From Bradyrhizobium nanningense (lineage in GTDB: Bacteria; Pseudomonadota; Alphaproteobacteria; Rhizobiales; Xanthobacteraceae): a DNA stretch of 64,000 nucleotides. The stretch lies in contig NZ_LBJC01000023.1 of assembly GCF_004114535.1 (NCBI RefSeq), forward strand, positions 124,001-188,000, given 5' to 3'. Both the position numbers and the translations under genes were made by a program. The first letter of the stretch is position 1. Each line of letters begins with the position of its first letter. This document shows positions 1 through 6,712 of the stretch, piece after piece. The notes under the pieces were generated by a model that saw only the letters and a program-made list of their open reading frames with translations, was not told the DNA's origin and ran no database searches.

Positions 1-1823
1 TCGCGCGGTGCATCGTCATCTCGCGCTGCCGGCTTCGCAGGCACGTCGAACTGCGCCCCCGACTTCTCGATCACCTTATCGCCGAGCTGCTCGCGCAGCA
101 CCCGCGACTTGATCTCCTCGACCTGGCCTTCAGGAACCTCGCCGAGCTGGAACGGGCCATAGGAGACGCGGATCAGCCGGTTCACCTCGAGCCCGAGATG
201 GGCGCAGACGTTGCGCACCTCGCGGTTCTTGCCCTCGCGGATCGCGAACACCAGCCAGACATTGGCGCCCTGATCGCGCTCCAGCGTCGCATCGATCGGA
301 CCGTATTTGACGCCCTCGATCTCGATGCCATTCTTGAGCTCGTCGAGCTGCGCCTGGGTAACGTCGCCATGGGCGCGAACGCGGTAGCGGCGCAGCCAGC
401 CGGTATCCGGCAGCTCGAGCGTGCGCGCAAGCCCGCCGTCATTGGTGAGCAGCAAGAGGCCTTCGGTATTGAAATCGAGCCGGCCGACACTGATCAGCCG
501 CGGCAGGCCTTCCGGCAGATTGTCGAACACGGTCGGACGCCCCTCGGGGTCGTCATGCGTGGTCATCAGTCCGCGCGGCTTGTGATAGAGGAACAGCCGC
601 GTGCGCTCGCGCTCCGGCAACGGTTTGCCGTCGACCATGACGACGTCGTTCTTCGTGATGTCCAGCGCGGGCGAGTTGATCACCCGGCCGTTGACCGTGA
701 CGCGGCCCTGCGTGACCATCTCCTCGGCGTCGCGGCGCGAAGCCAGGCCCGCGCGCGCCAGCACTTTGGCGATGCGCTCGCCGGCCTTCTTCGGCTTCGG
801 CTCTTCTTCGCGGCGCGGCCGCCGGTCGAAATCCCGATCGCGCTCGCGATAGGCACCACGACCGCCGAAGGCGGGACGTTTCTCGAAGATCCTGCTGTCG
901 TCCTCGTTTTCACGGCGCGGCCGATCGCCGAAACGGCCTTCGCTGCGCGGATGCTCGTGCCAATCGGAACGGCCTTCCGACCGCTCGCGCGGCCGATCGA
1001 ATTTTGGACGATCCTCGCGCGGCCGATCGAATTTGGGCCGCTCACGGAACGGGCGATCCCCCGATGCGCGATCGTCGCGTGAGCGCGAGAACCGCGGACG
1101 GTCCTCGCCGCCTTGCCGATCATCGCGCTTCTGCCAGGGCTTGTCCTCGCCGCGGTCGCGGCCACCGAAATCCTTGCGCGGACCTTTGCCAAAATCCTTG
1201 CGCGGCGGCCGATCGCCGCGCGGAGCCGCGTCGCGCTTCTGCCAGGGCTTCGAATCGCCACGCTCGCCACGATCTCCGCCGCGCGAAAACTTCCGCTCGC
1301 CTTCGAACGGGCGCTCCGGACGGTCGCCGCGCGGCGAATACGGCCGCTTGTCGCCGAACTTCTTGTCGCCGAACCGTCCGGCGGGACGGGACTCGTCGCG
1401 ATCGCGGCTGCGCGGCGGACGGTCGTCACGGCCATAGGACGGCCGGTCACCGCGCGGCTTGAATGCGCGCTTCTCACCGTCGCGCGATCCACGATCGGAA
1501 AATGGACGGTCGCCACGCGGCTTGAAGCTGCGCTCGCCGCGGCCTTCATTGCTGCGATCGTCGCGCTTGAAGCGCGGACGGTCGGAAAAATCGCGGCGCG
1601 GGGCATCGCCCTCCTCGCGGCGCCGGAACGGACGGCTGTCGCGATCGCCACGGGGCGGGCGGCTGTCACGGTCCCCCCTTCCCTCGCTCTTGCCCTCAAA
1701 ACCGCGCTTGGCGAACTTCTTCTCGGGACCGCGCGCCTTGCCGCTACGGCCGCCCTTCGCCGGTCCCTTGGCCGGGCCTCGCCGGCCGCGGGAATCGTTG
1801 TCTTTGTCGCTGTCGCGAGGCAT
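1..1823 (-). CDS. rluB: 23S rRNA pseudouridine synthase RluB-type, long disordered N-terminus, C-terminus cut by window edge
   Basis: Read on the minus strand from an ATG at 1823; no stop is reached, so the 3' end lies outside the window (607 residues visible). Residues about 1-340 are low complexity, rich in Arg, Asp, Gly, Lys and Pro with recurring RGDRP/DRP blocks. An S4 RNA-binding domain follows (GERIAKVLARAGLASRRDAE), then a RsuA/RluB-type pseudouridine synthase domain with the catalytic-loop motif GRLDFNTEG; the catalytic Asp is residue 450. Family members isomerise a uridine in the peptidyl-transferase region of 23S rRNA (RluB) or in 16S/23S rRNA (RsuA/RluE/RluF relatives). The gene is divergent from tadA. 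The disordered extension is far longer than in the E. coli protein. Large ORFs on the opposite strand are composition shadows. Confidence 0.9.
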   Translation of the reverse strand, partial: MPRDSDKDNDSRGRRGPAKGPAKGGRSGKARGPEKKFAKRGFEGKSEGRGDRDSRPPRGDRDSRPFRRREEGDAPRRDFSDRPRFKRDDRSNEGRGERSFKPRGDRPFSDRGSRDGEKRAFKPRGDRPSYGRDDRPPRSRDRDESRPAGRFGDKKFGDKRPYSPRGDRPERPFEGERKFSRGGDRGERGDSKPWQKRDAAPRGDRPPRKDFGKGPRKDFGGRDRGEDKPWQKRDDRQGGEDRPRFSRSRDDRASGDRPFRERPKFDRPREDRPKFDRPRERSEGRSDWHEHPRSEGRFGDRPRRENEDDSRIFEKRPAFGGRGAYRERDRDFDRRPRREEEPKPKKAGERIAKVLARAGLASRRDAEEMVTQGRVTVNGRVINSPALDITKNDVVMVDGKPLPERERTRLFLYHKPRGLMTTHDDPEGRPTVFDNLPEGLPRLISVGRLDFNTEGLLLLTNDGGLARTLELPDTGWLRRYRVRAHGDVTQAQLDELKNGIEIEGVKYGPIDATLERDQGANVWLVFAIREGKNREVRNVCAHLGLEVNRLIRVSYGPFQLGEVPEGQVEEIKSRVLREQLGDKVIEKSGAQFDVPAKPAARDDDAPR

Positions 1824-1943
1824 GGATAATCTCACTCAAGGGGGTGGCCGTTGAGCATTGTGCGCGCTCGTTCCGAGCCGCATGCTCAGGCAAAACCGGT
1901 AAGCACTTCTGCTGAAGGCGCAGCTACTAGCAGGTTTCTGGCG

Positions 1944-2402
1944 ATGATACGAGGCTTGAAAGCCCCCTCTTTCATGGATTTGGCGCTCAAAACGGCCGAA
2001 AATGCCGGAAAGGCGGGCGAAGTTCCGATCGGCTGCGTGGTGGTCCGCAATTACGAGGTCATCGCCACCGCGGCGAACCGGACGCTGACCGACTACGACC
2101 CGACGGCCCATGCCGAAATCGTCGCGCTGCGCGAAGCCGCAAAGAAGATCGGCAGCGAGCGCCTCGTCGACTGCGACCTCTACGTGACGCTGGAGCCCTG
2201 CACCATGTGTGCGGGCGCGATCTCGTTTGCAAGGGTGAGGCGGCTCTATTACGGCGCCGCCGACCCCAAGGGCGGCGCGGTCGAATCCGGCGTCCGGTTC
2301 TTTGCCTCGCCGACCTGCCACCACGCGCCGGACGTCTATTCCGGCGTCGGCGAGAGCGAGGCGGCGCGGCTGCTCAAGGAGTTCTTCCGGGAGCGACGGT
2401 AG
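1944..2402 (+). CDS. tadA: tRNA-specific adenosine deaminase TadA
   Basis: Zinc deaminase of 152 residues that converts A34 to inosine in tRNA-Arg(ACG). The zinc and catalytic motif is visible as TAHAEIVALR (His ligand, Glu proton shuttle), followed by PCTMCAGAI with the two Cys ligands. Length and the tail LLKEFFRERR fit the TadA family. An in-frame TTG at 1851 would add 31 residues without similarity to the domain. The ATG at 1944 (weak AGG nine bases upstream) gives the usual length, and the ATG at 1974 is also possible. It is transcribed divergently from rluB, a common arrangement in Hyphomicrobiales. Confidence 0.92.
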   Translation: MIRGLKAPSFMDLALKTAENAGKAGEVPIGCVVVRNYEVIATAANRTLTDYDPTAHAEIVALREAAKKIGSERLVDCDLYVTLEPCTMCAGAISFARVRRLYYGAADPKGGAVESGVRFFASPTCHHAPDVYSGVGESEAARLLKEFFRERR

Positions 2403-2417
2403 GGCTACACACTCCAC

Positions 2418-2539
2418 CGTCATGCCCCGCCTTGACCGGGGCATCCAGTACGCCGCGGCCTATCGATCAATCACTGCCGTCACGGAGTACTGGATCGCCC
2501 GGTCCTAGTGCGCAATTGCGCACTGGCCGGGCGATGACA
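2418..2539. repeat. Short intergenic repeat, family B copy 1
   Basis: An imperfect inverted repeat beginning CGTCATGCCCCGCC and ending GCCGGGCGATGACA, with internal ATCCAGTACGCCGCGGC and AGTACTGGATCGCCCGG arms. Clear relatives lie at 8380-8502 and 47981-48082. Each sits downstream of a coding sequence. This is a typical Bradyrhizobium palindromic intergenic element; its function is unknown. Confidence 0.75.
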
Positions 2540-2567
2540 GTCGAGGGCGTGGTGTGGAGCGTGGCTC

Positions 2568-3470
2568 TCAAGCCGAGAAAAACTCCCGCAATGCCTTCGC
2601 TGTGACATCCGGGTTCTCTTCCGTGAGGAAGTGACCGGAATCCACGGGCATGCCGACGACGTTCGTCGCCCATTGCCGCCAGGTATCGAGCGGCGTCGCC
2701 GCGGCTTGCGCCACGCCGGCATTGCCCCACAGCGCCAGCATCGGAACGGTGATCTTCTTGCCGGCCTCGAAATCCGCCTTGTCGAGATCGTAGTCGAAAT
2801 AGGCGCCGGCGCGGTAGTCCTCGCACATCGCGTGGATGCGGGCGGGATCGCGGAACGGGGCGAGGTAATGCTCGAGCGCGCGCGGGTCGATCGCGTCCAG
2901 CGTCTTCGATCGGGTCTGGCTCGCCATCTTGAAGCGCAGGAAGAACTCGCCTTGGCCAGCGATCAGCGTCTCCGGCAGCGGATGGGGCTGCGCCAGGAAG
3001 GTCCAGTGATAGATCTTCAGCGCGTAGGCGCGGTTCATCCGCTCCCAGTAATTATAGGTCGGCAGGATATCGAGCACCGCGAGCTTCGACAGCCGGCCGG
3101 GATGGTCGAGCGCGAGGCGGTAGGAAACGCGGCCGCCGCGGTCGTGGCCGGCGAGCGCGAAGTGCACGTGGCCGAGCCGCTCCATCACCTCGACCATGGC
3201 TTTCGCCATCGCGCGCTTGCTGTAGGGGATGTGCAGCGCATCGCTCTCGGGCATGTCGGACCAACCGTAGCCCGGCAGATCGGCGATGATCAGCGTGAAG
3301 GCGTCGGCGAGCTCAGGCGCCACGCGGTGCCACATCACGTTTGTCTCGGAGAAGCCGTGCAGGAGCAACAGCGGCGGTCCGCTGCCGCCGACGCGGGCGA
3401 AGACGCGGCCGAACGACGTGTTGATCCATTCAGCTGCAAAACCCGGATAGAGGTCGGCGAGATCGGACAT
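2568..3470 (-). CDS. Haloacetate (fluoroacetate) dehalogenase-like alpha/beta hydrolase
   Basis: Alpha/beta hydrolase of 300 residues. The nucleophile elbow is GHDRGG with Asp110 in place of the usual Ser, as in haloacetate/fluoroacetate dehalogenases. Other recognisable active-site positions are Arg111, Arg114, Asp134, His155-Trp156, Tyr219 and His280. These numbers coincide with the set described for the Rhodopseudomonas palustris fluoroacetate dehalogenase RPA1163, where His155, Trp156 and Tyr219 form the halide pocket. Position 185, which I recall as Trp in that enzyme, is Gln here, so substrate range may differ. Inferred reaction: hydrolysis of haloacetate to glycolate plus halide. An epoxide-hydrolase-like role cannot be excluded. 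It is a single gene on the minus strand. Confidence 0.8.
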   Translation of the reverse strand: MSDLADLYPGFAAEWINTSFGRVFARVGGSGPPLLLLHGFSETNVMWHRVAPELADAFTLIIADLPGYGWSDMPESDALHIPYSKRAMAKAMVEVMERLGHVHFALAGHDRGGRVSYRLALDHPGRLSKLAVLDILPTYNYWERMNRAYALKIYHWTFLAQPHPLPETLIAGQGEFFLRFKMASQTRSKTLDAIDPRALEHYLAPFRDPARIHAMCEDYRAGAYFDYDLDKADFEAGKKITVPMLALWGNAGVAQAAATPLDTWRQWATNVVGMPVDSGHFLTEENPDVTAKALREFFSA

Positions 3471-3520
3471 CTTGTTGCATCCTTATGTGGTCAGTCCAAA
3501 GGTCGTCCCGACACACAAAA

Positions 3521-3547
3521 TGTCGAAAACAACCCCATGCACAGTAG
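3521..3547. repeat. 27-nt intergenic motif, copy 1
   Basis: Contains AACAACCCCATGCACAGTAG preceded by TGTCGAA. It matches 51882-51908 at all but three positions. The motif lies about 50 nt upstream of the start of the minus-strand dehalogenase gene. Role unknown. Confidence 0.6.
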
Positions 3548-3667
3548 CGGTATTATCTGCGGGGTACCTAACCCCAACAGCTGATTGCACATTCTGGAAT
3601 GTCGATGTGGCGGCGCGGTGACACCCAACGCGAGATCTCGACCCTATCAGCCGCTTCTCGGCTCTTC

Positions 3668-4951
3668 TCAGCCTTTGGCCTTCTCCGCTTCCACCGCCTG
3701 CCAGCCGATGTCGCGGCGGCAGAAGCCCTCGGGCCAGCGGATGCGGTCGACGGCCTGGTAGGCGCGGGCCTGCGCTTCCGTCACGGTCGCCCCCAACGCA
3801 CAGACGTTGAGCACGCGGCCGCCATTGGCGAGGATCGCGCCGTCCTTGGCCAGAGTGCCGGCGTGGAAGATCTCGACGGTCTCCACCTTGGCCGCGTCAT
3901 CGAGCCCCTCGATGCGCGTGCCCTTCTGGTAGTCGCCGGGATAGCCCTTCGCCGCCATCACCACGGTGAGCGCGGAGTCTGGATGCCAGCGCAGATCGAA
4001 ATGCTTCAGCTGCCCGTCGCAGGAGGCGAGCAGCGCCGGCACGATATCCGACATCATGCGCAGCATCAGCACCTGGCACTCGGGATCGCCGAAGCGGACG
4101 TTGAACTCGAACAGCTTTGGGCCCTGCGTCGTCAGCATAATCCCGGCATAGAGGATGCCGCGGAACGGCGTGCCGCGCTGCTTCATGCCGGCGACCGTCG
4201 GCAGGACGATCTTCGCCATGATCGCGTCATGGATCGCAGGCGTGACCAGCGGCGTCGGCGAATAGGCGCCCATGCCGCCGGTGTTCGGGCCGACGTCGTG
4301 ATCGAACACGCGCTTGTGGTCCTGCGCGGAGGCCAGCGGAATGGCCGTCTCGCCGTCGCACAGCGCGAAGAAGCTGATCTCGCGGCCCGGCAGGAACTCC
4401 TCGATCACGACCTCAGCGCCGGCCTCGCCGAACGCGCCCTCGAACATCATGGCGATGGCGTCCTCGGCCTCGCGCACGGTCTTGGCGACGACGACGCCCT
4501 TGCCGGCGGCAAGGCCATCGGCCTTCACGACGATCGGCGCGCCCTGGCTCTGCACATAGGCGCGGGCATCGGCGGCATTGGTGAAGCGCTTGTAGGCGCC
4601 GGTCGGAATGCCGAACTCGGTGCACAGCGCCTTGGTGAAACCCTTGGAGCTTTCGAGCTGGGCGGCCACCCTGCTCGGTCCGAAGGCCTTGATCCCGGCG
4701 GCGGTGAGGTCATCGACGATGCCGGCCGCCAGCGGCGTCTCCGGGCCGACCACCACGAGCTCGACCGCATTCGTCTTGCAGAAATCGATCACCGCGGCAT
4801 GGTCGGCGACATCGAGGCCTACGCATTCCGCCTCCTTGGCGATGCCGGCATTGCCGGGCGCGCACCAGAATTTGGTCACCAGGGGAGAGGCCGCGATCTT
4901 CCACGCCAGAGCATGTTCGCGGCCGCCGGAACCGAGCAGGAGAATGTGCAT
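3668..4951 (-). CDS. purD: Phosphoribosylamine-glycine ligase (GAR synthetase)
   Basis: ATP-grasp enzyme of 427 residues for the second step of de novo purine synthesis, joining glycine to phosphoribosylamine. The N-terminus MHILLLGSGGREHALAW is the family signature. Further family stretches are VVKADGLAAGKGV (ATP-binding lid), GPNTGGMGAYSP and FNVRFGDPECQ. The frame extends upstream to 5065, but MHILLLG is the conserved beginning, so the start is 4951. It is a single gene on the minus strand, downstream of a long region without an obvious promoter. Length fits the family. Confidence 0.97.
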   Translation of the reverse strand: MHILLLGSGGREHALAWKIAASPLVTKFWCAPGNAGIAKEAECVGLDVADHAAVIDFCKTNAVELVVVGPETPLAAGIVDDLTAAGIKAFGPSRVAAQLESSKGFTKALCTEFGIPTGAYKRFTNAADARAYVQSQGAPIVVKADGLAAGKGVVVAKTVREAEDAIAMMFEGAFGEAGAEVVIEEFLPGREISFFALCDGETAIPLASAQDHKRVFDHDVGPNTGGMGAYSPTPLVTPAIHDAIMAKIVLPTVAGMKQRGTPFRGILYAGIMLTTQGPKLFEFNVRFGDPECQVLMLRMMSDIVPALLASCDGQLKHFDLRWHPDSALTVVMAAKGYPGDYQKGTRIEGLDDAAKVETVEIFHAGTLAKDGAILANGGRVLNVCALGATVTEAQARAYQAVDRIRWPEGFCRRDIGWQAVEAEKAKG

Positions 4952-5091
4952 CGAAGGCTCGAAATGAGGGGTTTTGCTGGGGGCGGAGGTCGCACGAATC
5001 GGGGTGGGGCTCAAGGGGGACGGCCCGTACTCCCCCGTCATTCGGACGGCGCCCTTTGATGCCACGATTGCAAGAGCAGCAATCGGATGGC

Positions 5092-5394
5092 CTACCCCTG
5101 CCTCCCCGCAATAATCTCCTGCAACGTCGCCACGTGCCGAGCAAACGCCCCGCGCCCCGCCGCCGTTGCCGTCACCGTCGTCTGCGGCTTCTTCCCCACG
5201 AACGCCTTCTCCACCGACACGTACCCCGCCTTCGCCAGCGTCTCGATGTGCGCCCCGAGATTGCCGTCGGTCGCCCCGGTGAGTTTTTTCAGGCGGGAGA
5301 ATTCGAGACCGGCGGCGGTGGCCGGCAGCGAATTCAGCGCCGCCATGATCTTCAGCCGCAGCGGCTGATGGATGATGTCGTCGAGTTCGGCCAT
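5092..5394 (-). CDS. Winged-helix DNA-binding transcriptional regulator (HTH_27/ArsR-MarR-like)
   Basis: Small regulator of 100 residues made of a single winged-helix domain. A DNA-recognition helix region around LEFSRLKKLTGATDGNLGAH is followed by the wing strand GYVSVEKAFVGKKPQTTVTAT. Such proteins (DUF/PF13601-like) often sit at the end of operons with small membrane proteins and autoregulate. Here it is the last gene of a three-gene minus-strand run (6554 to 5092), four bases after the preceding stop. The palindromic site at 6623-6649 is the likely operator. The ligand is not evident from sequence. Confidence 0.82.
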   Translation of the reverse strand: MAELDDIIHQPLRLKIMAALNSLPATAAGLEFSRLKKLTGATDGNLGAHIETLAKAGYVSVEKAFVGKKPQTTVTATAAGRGAFARHVATLQEIIAGRQG

Positions 5395-5398
5395 GGCG

Positions 5399-5953
5399 CT
5401 AGCTTCGTCGCATCCAGAGGCCGCCGCCGATCAGCCCGACGCCATTGACGACGGCCATCCACGGCACGAAAGCGTCGCCGGCGACGAAGTAATAGCCGAC
5501 CAGGGTCAACATCGTGATGCACACCGCGATTGCGACGAAGGCGTAGGCGAGCCAGAGCCCCGCAAGCGCATAGAACAGCATGAAATAGATGGTCCAGAAT
5601 GCGCCCTGCTGCCGTGGCGAGAAATGTCCGAGGACCAGCGCGCAGAAATAGCCAAAGGCGATGCACAGCAGGAAGGCAACGAACATCCGCCGGTCGAAGC
5701 CGCGAACGCCCGTTTTGGCCTGCCTGGACGCGCTGATGGCAAACGATCCAGCAAGGCCGAGGACATAAACGGCGAGCCAGATGGGGTAGCCCTCGCGCGG
5801 CTGGAGCCAGGTGGCGATATTCCCGGCGAACACCAGGGCGCCCCAAAGGATCATCATCTGGCTTGCGATGTCGTAGACCCGCGATCGCCGTACGCGTTGG
5901 ACCATATCGTCGATCTCGGCCAGCGCTTCCGATGCCTGCTTGCTGTCGATCAT
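5399..5953 (-). CDS. Small integral membrane protein of unknown function
   Basis: 184 residues. A short cytoplasmic N-terminus (MIDSKQASEALAEIDDMVQR) is followed by about five hydrophobic helices (for example ASQMMILWGALVFAGNIATW, MFVAFLLCIAFGYFCALVLG and VAIAVCITMLTLVGYYFVAG) and a short basic C-terminus GLWMRRS. The start at 5953 follows a GGGG run and begins just after the previous gene's stop. It is encoded between another membrane protein and the winged-helix regulator, so the three probably form one response module. No catalytic motif was recognised. Confidence 0.75.
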   Translation of the reverse strand: MIDSKQASEALAEIDDMVQRVRRSRVYDIASQMMILWGALVFAGNIATWLQPREGYPIWLAVYVLGLAGSFAISASRQAKTGVRGFDRRMFVAFLLCIAFGYFCALVLGHFSPRQQGAFWTIYFMLFYALAGLWLAYAFVAIAVCITMLTLVGYYFVAGDAFVPWMAVVNGVGLIGGGLWMRRS

Positions 5954-5963
5954 GGCAGCCCCC

Positions 5964-6554
5964 TCAACCCGGCATCGCCGCAACATCGCGCGGGCGTTCG
6001 CCGGCACGTCGGCGGCGCGCGACAGCAACGGTGCGCATGACCGCGTAGCCGATCAGGAACATCGCGGCCTTGCTGACGATGCCATAGATCGACATCGCCG
6101 CCGACCAGGTCGCGACGTCGAAGTTGAGGGCCACGATCACGTTGAGCGCGGCAGAGAAGAACATCAGGCCCGACCAGGCGTAGCCGACAATGATCGCGAC
6201 GTCAGGCACCAGCTCGATCGCGATCGGCGGCAGATAGCGGTTCATCCACCCCCGCTTCAGCATCACGATTCCGGCGACGATGTAGATGACGCTCGGCTTG
6301 ATCATGACGAAACGTGGATCCGCGGTGATCAGCGTGACGGTGCCCGCGCCGAGCACCAGAAACAGGCTCATCCATTGCATGGTGTCGATCGGCTTGCGGC
6401 GTGCGAATTGCCAGCCGATCTGGGCGAGACCCAGCACCATTCCGAGCACCACCGACAGGGTCACGTTGTGGGTCAGCAGATAAAGCATGAGAAAGAACAG
6501 CGTCGCCGCCATGTCGAGCAGCAGCAATTTTCCGGCTTCGAACAGGTTTTTCAT
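5964..6554 (-). CDS. IspZ/YciB-like inner membrane protein
   Basis: 196 residues with about five to six transmembrane helices. The sequence (MKNLFEAGKLLLLDMAATLF, then LGMVLGLAQIGWQFARRKPI, then ITADPRFVMIKPSVIYI) has the layout of the intracellular septation protein A (YciB/IspZ) family, in which a short loop with D-P-R-F precedes the KP-containing helix. YciB proteins contribute to envelope integrity in E. coli. This copy lies in a regulator-linked operon rather than a cell-division context, so the role here is inferred only. It is the first gene of the run 6554-5092, and the start at 6554 is preceded by GGAGGCACCC. Confidence 0.7.
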   Translation of the reverse strand: MKNLFEAGKLLLLDMAATLFFLMLYLLTHNVTLSVVLGMVLGLAQIGWQFARRKPIDTMQWMSLFLVLGAGTVTLITADPRFVMIKPSVIYIVAGIVMLKRGWMNRYLPPIAIELVPDVAIIVGYAWSGLMFFSAALNVIVALNFDVATWSAAMSIYGIVSKAAMFLIGYAVMRTVAVARRRRAGERPRDVAAMPG

Positions 6555-6622
6555 GGGTGCCTCCACAGCTTGCCGTCAGCGGGTCGCATCATCGCCGTGA
6601 CACCCCCCTTCAACCTGGATCC

Positions 6623-6649
6623 AGAGAACTCTATAATACAGAGTACTCT
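6623..6649. promoter_or_regulatory. Candidate operator: paired AGAGNACTCT palindromes over a promoter
   Basis: Two 10-bp palindromes, AGAGAACTCT (6623-6632) and AGAGTACTCT (6640-6649), are centred 17 bp apart. Together they form a larger inverted repeat around ATAATAC. On the minus strand a TTGACT -35-like box (about 6653-6658) and a TATAGA/TATTAT -10-like box lie within or beside it, upstream of the three-gene regulator operon. Probably the autoregulatory site of the winged-helix protein at 5092-5394. Confidence 0.55.
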
Positions 6650-6712
6650 CCCAGTCAATTACCGCATTGGCGCCGCGCCGCGAAAATCCTTAACGTCGGG
6701 TCTGACCCCAAA

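Noticed and set aside
1000..1060. Short tandem repeats as a possible CRISPR-like array
   Set aside because: The repeats are in frame with rluB, unequal in spacing and encode RGDRP-type units; no spacers or cas genes are present.
198..1829. Large plus-strand ORFs opposite rluB
   Set aside because: They are mirror images of the Arg/Asp/Gly-rich coding sequence, lack ribosome-binding sites and have no domain pattern; rluB on the minus strand explains the region.
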